A stretch of 64,000 bases of DNA from Allodiplogaster sudhausi. Taxonomy: Eukaryota; Nematoda; Chromadorea; Rhabditida; Diplogasteridae. The stretch's first letter is position 1. Each line of letters opens with the position of its first letter. The translations under genes were made by a program, and so were the position numbers. Below the pieces are notes generated by a model. That model was not told the DNA's origin. It did no database searches and saw only the letters and a program-made list of their open reading frames with translations. The stretch is from contig CALZFC010000029.1 of assembly GCA_945643635.1 (NCBI GenBank), positions 4,161,001-4,225,000 of the forward strand, given 5' to 3'. Positions 58,009-64,000 of this stretch are shown here, one piece after another.

Positions 58009-59985
58009 GTTAAGAGAGCCTCTCAGTAAGGCTCCAGTTGGCCCTGCCCTAGATGCAAGATGACGGATCCATACATTGAGAATGTGGTCAGATATGACCA
58101 AGGATCCCTCTATTAACTTTTTGGGAAAATTTTATTTTTGTAAAAATTTTCTTTCCAGGAATACCTTAAAGTGTGCTAAAATTTTGAAAATTCATATCGG
58201 GCTTTAAAGTCAACATTTTTCACTATACTTTTTTTTATTCGATTTCTCGTCGAATACTTAATAAAAAGTATCAAGACTTTCTTTCAAAAAGTTAAATTTT
58301 GATGTTAAATTTTGTCATGAATTTTTTTTGTCATGAATTTTTGCTCGTTGAATACCCAAACCTCATTTGCGCGTGGGATTTTTATTTCAGATTAAAGAGC
58401 ATGAAAAACTGTACAAGATACGGTCCAAGTTCAGTTAAATCTCTTTCCCAGAAGCCTCGAAAAAGTAACTTGAATAGGAGCAACTCTCACTTGAGCGAAT
58501 ATGGTAATATGGTTACAACTTGCCAAATTTGATAAGCTGACAGAAGCTAAGGAGACAGTTTTATTCAGCATCTTATTCTCTACAAAAAGGTGTCCATGGC
58601 ATTATCAAAAACGCGCGTTTTATTGATAAAAACTTGAAAATTCAATTTTCAAACATTTGAAAACCTATTTCATAAAGTATAGTGTGTACGAGCTTGTCGA
58701 AAACAATATCTCCGTAGCTGTATCTTGTAGAGCAGTAAATTCTACATAACATATATTCTCAACGCATTATTTTGATTTCCCACTTGATCCGAAAAGTTGA
58801 TTTCAAATTCGCTGTTCGAGCTAAATTTGGCTTCGGGTGTCTTTATAAATGTGTTTACTTTAGAAATCGATGTTTTCGAACAAAGTAACAATCTTTTTCG
58901 TGTTCCTGGTGTCGAACAACCCCTCTAGGGCGAATTTGGGGGAAATTTTTTTTTCGATCTTACTCTGCCCATTTTTTTCGACTTTTGACCGCCGATGGCG
59001 AAATGGAAGTCAAATGTCGAAAAAAAAAATGTTTCCCCAAATTTGCCCTAGAGGGGTTGTTCGATACCAGGAACACGAAAAAGATTGTTACTTTGTTCGA
59101 AAACATCGATTTCTAAAGTAAACACATTTATAAACGACACCCGAAGCCAAATTTAGCTCGAACAGCGAATTTGAAATCAACTTTTCGGATCAAGTGGGAA
59201 GAAATCAAAATAATGCATTGAGAATATATGTTGTGTAGAATTTTCTGCTCTACAAGATACAGCTACGAAGATATTGTTTTCAGCAAGCTCGTACACACTA
59301 TACTTTATGAAATGGGTTTTCAGCTATTTTCCAAAATGTTTGAAAATTGAATTTTCAAGTTTTTATCAATAAAACGCGCGTTTTTTATAATGCCATGGAC
59401 ACATTTTTGTAGAGAATAAGATGCTGAATAAAACTGTCTCCTTAGCTTCTGTGAGCTTATCAAATTTGGCAAGTTGTAACCATATTACCATATTCGCTCA
59501 GGTGAGAGTTGCTCCTATTCGGGTTACTTTTTCGAGGCTTCTGGGAAAGAGATTGAACTGAACTTGGACCGTATCTTGTACAGTTTTTCATGCTCTTTAA
59601 TCTGAAATAAAAATCCCACGCGCAAATGAGGTTTGGGTATTCAATGAGCAAAAATTCATGACAAAATTTAACATAGAAAATTTAACTTTTCGAAAGAAAG
59701 TCTTGATACTTTTTATTAAGTATTCGACGAGAAATCGAATAAAAAAAAGTATAGTGAAAAATGTTGACTTTAAAGCCCGATATGAATTTTCAAAATTTTA
59801 GAACACTTTAAGGTATTCCTGGAAAGAAAATTTTTATAAAAATAAAATTTTCCCAAAAAGTTAATAGAGAGGTCCTTGGTAATGTCTGACCACATTCTCA
59901 ATGTATGGATCCGTCATCTTGCATCTAGGGCAGGCCTGTATGGACCTCTCCTTGAGTCTTACAGAGAGGCTCTCTTAATTCTTCA
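58009..59985. mobile_element. 2-kb palindrome (inverted repeat arms of about 0.98 kb)
   Basis: The left arm 58009-58989 and right arm 59009-59985 are inverted copies around a spacer of about 19 bases. Examples are gatgcaagatgacggatcca near 58048 with its complement near 59920, and ggttgttcgacaccaggaac-type sequence at the centre. Identity is high by eye with scattered substitutions. The small frame at 58299-58532 occurs mirrored at 59651-59460. No transposase or terminal target duplication is visible. Confidence 0.93.
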
Positions 59986-60761
59986 GAGAAAACCGTTGAT
60001 ATGTACGTGCATTCAATAAGAGTGAACATTAAAGTCTCTCAATATTCTTCAAACATGACAAATCTCTTCGATGCCTTTATGCTGTATGTTCCAAGCAATA
60101 TATTCAGTATCATTATAGAAACCTTTCGTCGAATTCATTGTAGCACTCTATTTAACGACAACATCTTCCATGATATGATGTATATTAACATAGAACCCAA
60201 TTGTTTATAAAGTCTCAATGCAAATATACGTTAATCTCAATGGCAATATGTGCTAACTATGAATATGTATGTAGTTCAAAATATCAAATATGGCAACGGT
60301 ATTTTCTGGCAAGACACCCGTCCCTCATACAGATGCGTCTAGGCAAAGTTCTTTGGCATAGAAAGAAAATCCTACTTTCAGGTTCGGCACCAAGAAAATT
60401 AAATGAGCACAAGATCTAGGCAAAAAAGCGATGCAAACGTTGTATTTGAGAATTTTTCACTTAGAATTCTAGAATTCGATTCCTTTTTTCGCTTCCGGAA
60501 ATCGATTCTTCAAGCCACAAGGGAATACACGTTGACGATACCGTGGCGCTCCAAGCATGTCCTGATGCCTGTGCTCGTGAACTGAAATAGCGTCCGCTCG
60601 TATTTACTACTACTCATTTTTGAAAGCTTTTATGATTAAAATTTTTTATAACACAATACTCTTATTTCCTGACCTGTCAAGAGCACTTGAAGTAAATCCT
60701 TACATCTTTTTCTTTTTCATCTTTTAATTATTCACGCTATTTCACGACGTGCTCATATTAT
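59986..60761. other. spacer between the palindrome and the nuclear receptor
   Basis: No gene or repeat that I can support; AT-rich with short unrelated open frames. Confidence 0.5.
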
Positions 60762-61907
60762 TCAAGTAAAAATTAATGTTAAACTAAAAGTTGAATTACA
60801 AAGTCTATGATTTTGCTTTTTTAACAGGATCCGACACTTCAAAAAAAGAAAACTACGCACTTCAACAGCAACAAGCAGCGAGCGCATGGAAGCGACTCTC
60901 GACGTGTGCGGTGATTCATGGCCGCCATCGGCCATCTGCTGCTGCTGCTGCTGCTGCTCTCGTCGATGCAGCGTCTCCAGCTCGCGCACCAGAATGGCCG
61001 TCTGCTGTTCGGCGAGCGAGCGTACCGCGCCACTCTTCGTGACGGCAACGGCAGCTGCTTTGCGGAAAGGGGTAATGCTTTTGTTGTAAAAGCTCGTTCA
61101 ATTATTGCGTCATACGTTTCACATGCAAATATTTCTTTTTATTTCTTATTTGCTACATATATGTAGATCTTTTAAATTATGCCAACTTTCAAATTTCGTT
61201 TCAGCATAGGAAGAGTATGTCGTAGTGAAAGTTTAGAGAAATTTTTTATCAATGTCTCATAATAAATTTAATAAGGTTAAACTATGCCATTAATAAAAGA
61301 GCACACTAACTCGGTGACCAGAGTAGAAGAGCGAGGAGCGCGGCAGCCTCGAGTGTACTCGGCGCGAGACGCTGCAGCAGAGGCACGCACGCGTCACGCA
61401 TCGCGCACGCGGTCCTGCAAAGATGAGAATACTTGTTTATTGTTTATTGGTTATTGTTTATCGTTTACAGTTATGTTTGTTGTTTATTGTTTATTGTGTA
61501 TTTATACTTCAATTAAAAAGATGTGATAACATATTCACATCAGTGTAATATATACCAAGTTATGCGATGCGGTAAGTGGCAAACTAATCAAAAGTGGGAA
61601 GGGGAGTAGAGATAACAACATTTGCATCGATATTCAATTCAAGCCAACTCGATTCAATTTATAGTTTATCTGGCCGATAATGCGATGGACATAGTGCTGT
61701 TTTATGGTCGAGCGTCAAATTCGTTGCGGGCACGAGTTGGAAAGAGAGGGTGATGGAAAGGAGCGAAAAAAAGAGAGATTGGCCAGGTTGCGGCAAACGA
61801 TAGGAAGGGAAAGGGAGAGGGGTGCAAACTCATCGATAACCTACATTTTATATGCTGTATACATAAATGTAATATATAGCCTTATTATGAGCTGAGACAT
61901 CATATAC

Positions 61908-61953
<46 letters not shown>

Positions 61954-63932
61954 TTGACTTACTTTGCCAGATCATCTCGAATACTGCCCACGTACTCGTC
62001 GAGTCTGTTCAGCTGCAGCTGGATGTGGAAGCTGGCGAAAATGCTGGAAAAGAATATTCATGGAGTTTTCTTTTTCTGTAAAAAAAATTTTTATTTAAAA
62101 AGTGATTCGTCGCTCGTACCGATTGTCACTCATCTCAGGAAAGTCTCTCGCCATGCGATAGAAGCCATCAAAGAGAACGCCGGTCAGCGCCACTCGGTTC
62201 AGCAAGAGTTTCTAGAGAAAAAAATGTGTTTGTTTTCAATTATAGAGCACTAATAAATGGCTAGAGAAAGACAAAGGAAATCAATGCATAATTATCCCAC
62301 TTGAACATCAGGAGCGAGTCTGCCAAAGTCCGGGAAAGCGCAGATGCAAAAGTTCTGAAACTCGAAGAAGGATGCCGTGTAGATGCGCTGAAGAAGTGTG
62401 GACACCTGCAAGATGGCAACTCACACTAAGCCATCGTCGAACCAATCAATAAAAGATGAGCGATCATCAAACAATAATTAATTCAGGTTCGAATTGCCGC
62501 TTTCACCGTGCGAGTGAATAGCGGCGGTAGTTCGCTATCATACATACATAATTTTCGGTGATCGCCCTCCTTTAATATATAATTTTTTTTAAATCTGCAT
62601 TTATGTTTATATTGTGAATTATGTCAAATTAATCTATGGGTAAGTTCAAATATGAAATAAGACAATGGAAGATGGATAATAATGCTGGCAAACCTCAGAG
62701 TACATCTTATCGCCGGAACAAGTGTACTTTGCGATTTCGTCCTGTTCGATGCGAAGACGCTGGGCGCAGAGATGCCTTGAACAAGAAATTTTTCTCCCTC
62801 CAAAGTTCATTCTCACAATACTTTGGCTTGCTAGATTTAACTACTTTACGGACACGGAAGCAATGCAAAAATTAGAGAGAGAAATGATAATTTGAAGAGA
62901 GTAAACAGAAAGAATGGCCACGCTATTGATACGAAGTTGCTCTGAAATGTTCCATTTGCTCGACTCTTTCCCCTTCCCCATCCTATTATTTCCTTACAAT
63001 TAGTCTGCATTTGCAGAATAAATACGCGGTGTTATAATTGTCAGTTTCATCACATCTATGTATATCTTTATGTTGATAGACGTATAAATGAATAAAAAAA
63101 AGAATCTCATCACCCCCACCCCAACCAACTTGTAGCATGCTTCGAGACGAAGCAATGTTGTGATTTCGTCGCTGACCGCCGGCACCTCTGAGGGCGAGGA
63201 GATCGAGAGCTGAGACAGCCCAGCAGAAGACGACGGTGAAGGCGAGCAGCTGCTGTGGCTTGAGGAGCCCTGCAATATATGTGTATGTCAACTCGTCTTT
63301 TTGAAGATTACTCAAAAATCTTGAATGCAGGTTTGAATTGACGGCGTTCACCCTGAAAATGGTGAGCACTATCCCATTTTATTTGGAACGACTCTCAAAC
63401 CTGCTGCATGAAAAGACTGCGAAATGAGAACTCATATCGTTTTTCGGTGACCGCGCTACTTTAACTATTCTTTCCAGTCAATAGCAGATAAATACCGTGA
63501 CTAATTCTTTATTCAAGTTAACTATTTTAATTTGCTCAAAAATGATGAATATGTCTTATTTGTCTGGAATACCTTCCGTTTCACAAAGGACAGATATGTA
63601 TGAATACATCGTACAAAACATTGCCTTTAACTTTGAAGATAAATGCACTTACGTCATCAGATTCAGCAGCGTTTTCGATGTTCGTTGCACGGCGGAGTGC
63701 TCCTTAATTTATAATAATGTTAACTTTCTCGATAACGCCTATTTTGTTGTATCCAAAGAACATTGATTTGTGAGCACATACACTTAAAAAAAATCATTAC
63801 CGCTGAATGGATACTTTTTATTGTTAATTTCGCTCCTCGCCCAGCCAAAGTATTACAAAAGCGAACTTTCACGAAGCATGCCCGACTCGACACACTTTCG
63901 ATAGCGGCATGAGCAGCACGGACGACGGTCAT
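60762..63932 (-). CDS. nuclear hormone receptor, zinc-finger end and ligand-binding domain (partial)
   Basis: Ligand-regulated transcription factor acting in the nucleus. Minus-strand exons: 63932-63867 (second zinc finger, PCCSCRYRKCVESGMLRE), 63269-63130 (Ser-rich hinge, then EITTLLRLEACYK), 62775-62694, 62405-62301 (FEFQNFCICAFPDFGRLAPD), 62211-62120 (LLLNRVALTGVLFDGFYRM), 62043-61963, 61414-61311 (VPLLQRLAPSTLEAAALLAL) and 61054 to about 60762 (SLAEQQTAILVRELETLHRR, a Gln run, then the tail). All phases from 63269 on agree. FPDFGRLAPDVQ and the LAPSTLEAAALLAL helix are typical of divergent nematode receptors. The zinc-finger exon ends in phase 1 while the next needs phase 0, so one exon is missing from my model. 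The first finger lies beyond the right edge. The very C-terminus is uncertain. Confidence 0.82.
61912..61951. repeat. (AT)n microsatellite
   Basis: About 20 TA units in a nuclear receptor intron. Confidence 0.95.
62455..62575. mobile_element. internally deleted foldback MITE, copy 4
   Basis: It keeps the ggttcgaattgccgc core and the right end CGGTGATCGCCCTCCTTTAA, but has lost most of the interior and part of the left end. It lies in an intron of the nuclear receptor gene. Confidence 0.7.
63301..63464. mobile_element. divergent foldback MITE, copy 5
   Basis: A more diverged relative with a gcaggtttgaattgacggcg core and right end TTTTTCGGTGACCGCGCTAC. It lies in the nuclear receptor gene between the zinc-finger exon and the next exon. 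Confidence 0.55.
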
Positions 63933-64000
63933 CTTCAATGAAATTCGATGAATAAAAAGTTTTTGTAGTATCAAAGGCACGAAACTCTATCGCAATCCAT

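Noticed and set aside
58299..58532. 77-codon open frame repeated at 59460-59651
   Set aside because: Occurs because the DNA is a palindrome; no recognisable protein and no independent evidence of coding.
1..64000. CRISPR arrays, rRNA genes, bacterial operons or phage modules
   Set aside because: None seen; repeats are microsatellites, TIR or foldback elements and segmental duplications, and all genes are spliced.

Overview
The window is animal nuclear DNA: spliced genes with GT-AG introns of about 50 bp to several kb, mobile-element debris and very abundant CT/GA microsatellites. A nematode is the best fit. The SDR gene has a nematode-type glycine motif and tail, one gene joins EGF and vWA modules, the nuclear-receptor ligand domain is divergent, and a GH5 cellulase of the type known from plant-parasitic nematodes is present. 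The species cannot be named from this sequence. All protein names come from recalled family sequences and splice-phase checks, not from a search.

Layout. 1-653: 5' end of UBA5 (UFM1-activating enzyme), minus strand, running off the left edge. 654-8985: a tandem duplication that copies UBA5 exon 1, then about 7 kb of alternating polypyrimidine and polypurine tracts. 8986-27686: alpha-catulin, plus strand, 28 exons by my model, with signs of an alternative N-terminus, a read-through C-terminus and a frame-switching 26-bp exon. Its introns hold foldback elements, a solo-LTR-like sequence and a recurrent 35-nt element. 29425-31446: a short-chain dehydrogenase of nine exons. 32540-41059: a duplicated locus. 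The first copy is a broken pseudogene; the second is a complete secreted Cys-rich/EGF/vWA gene whose longest intron carries a 1.19-kb TIR element.

41060-57000 is a graveyard of duplicated and broken gene pieces: a minus-strand pseudogene with two in-frame TAG codons, two damaged copies of an unrecognised gene, a tRNA-like sequence split by a 288-bp insertion, a 0.9-kb foldback element, a GH5 cellulase lacking its second catalytic half, and exons of a membrane protein. 58009-59985 is a nearly perfect 2-kb palindrome. 60762-63932 holds a nuclear hormone receptor on the minus strand whose N-terminus lies beyond the right edge.

The genes do not form one pathway or an operon. UBA5 and catulin are divergent across the repeat-rich 8-kb gap; catulin, the SDR and the EGF-vWA gene are collinear. 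The most unusual content is the isoform architecture of catulin, the recurring intronic 35-nt element and the fold-back elements.
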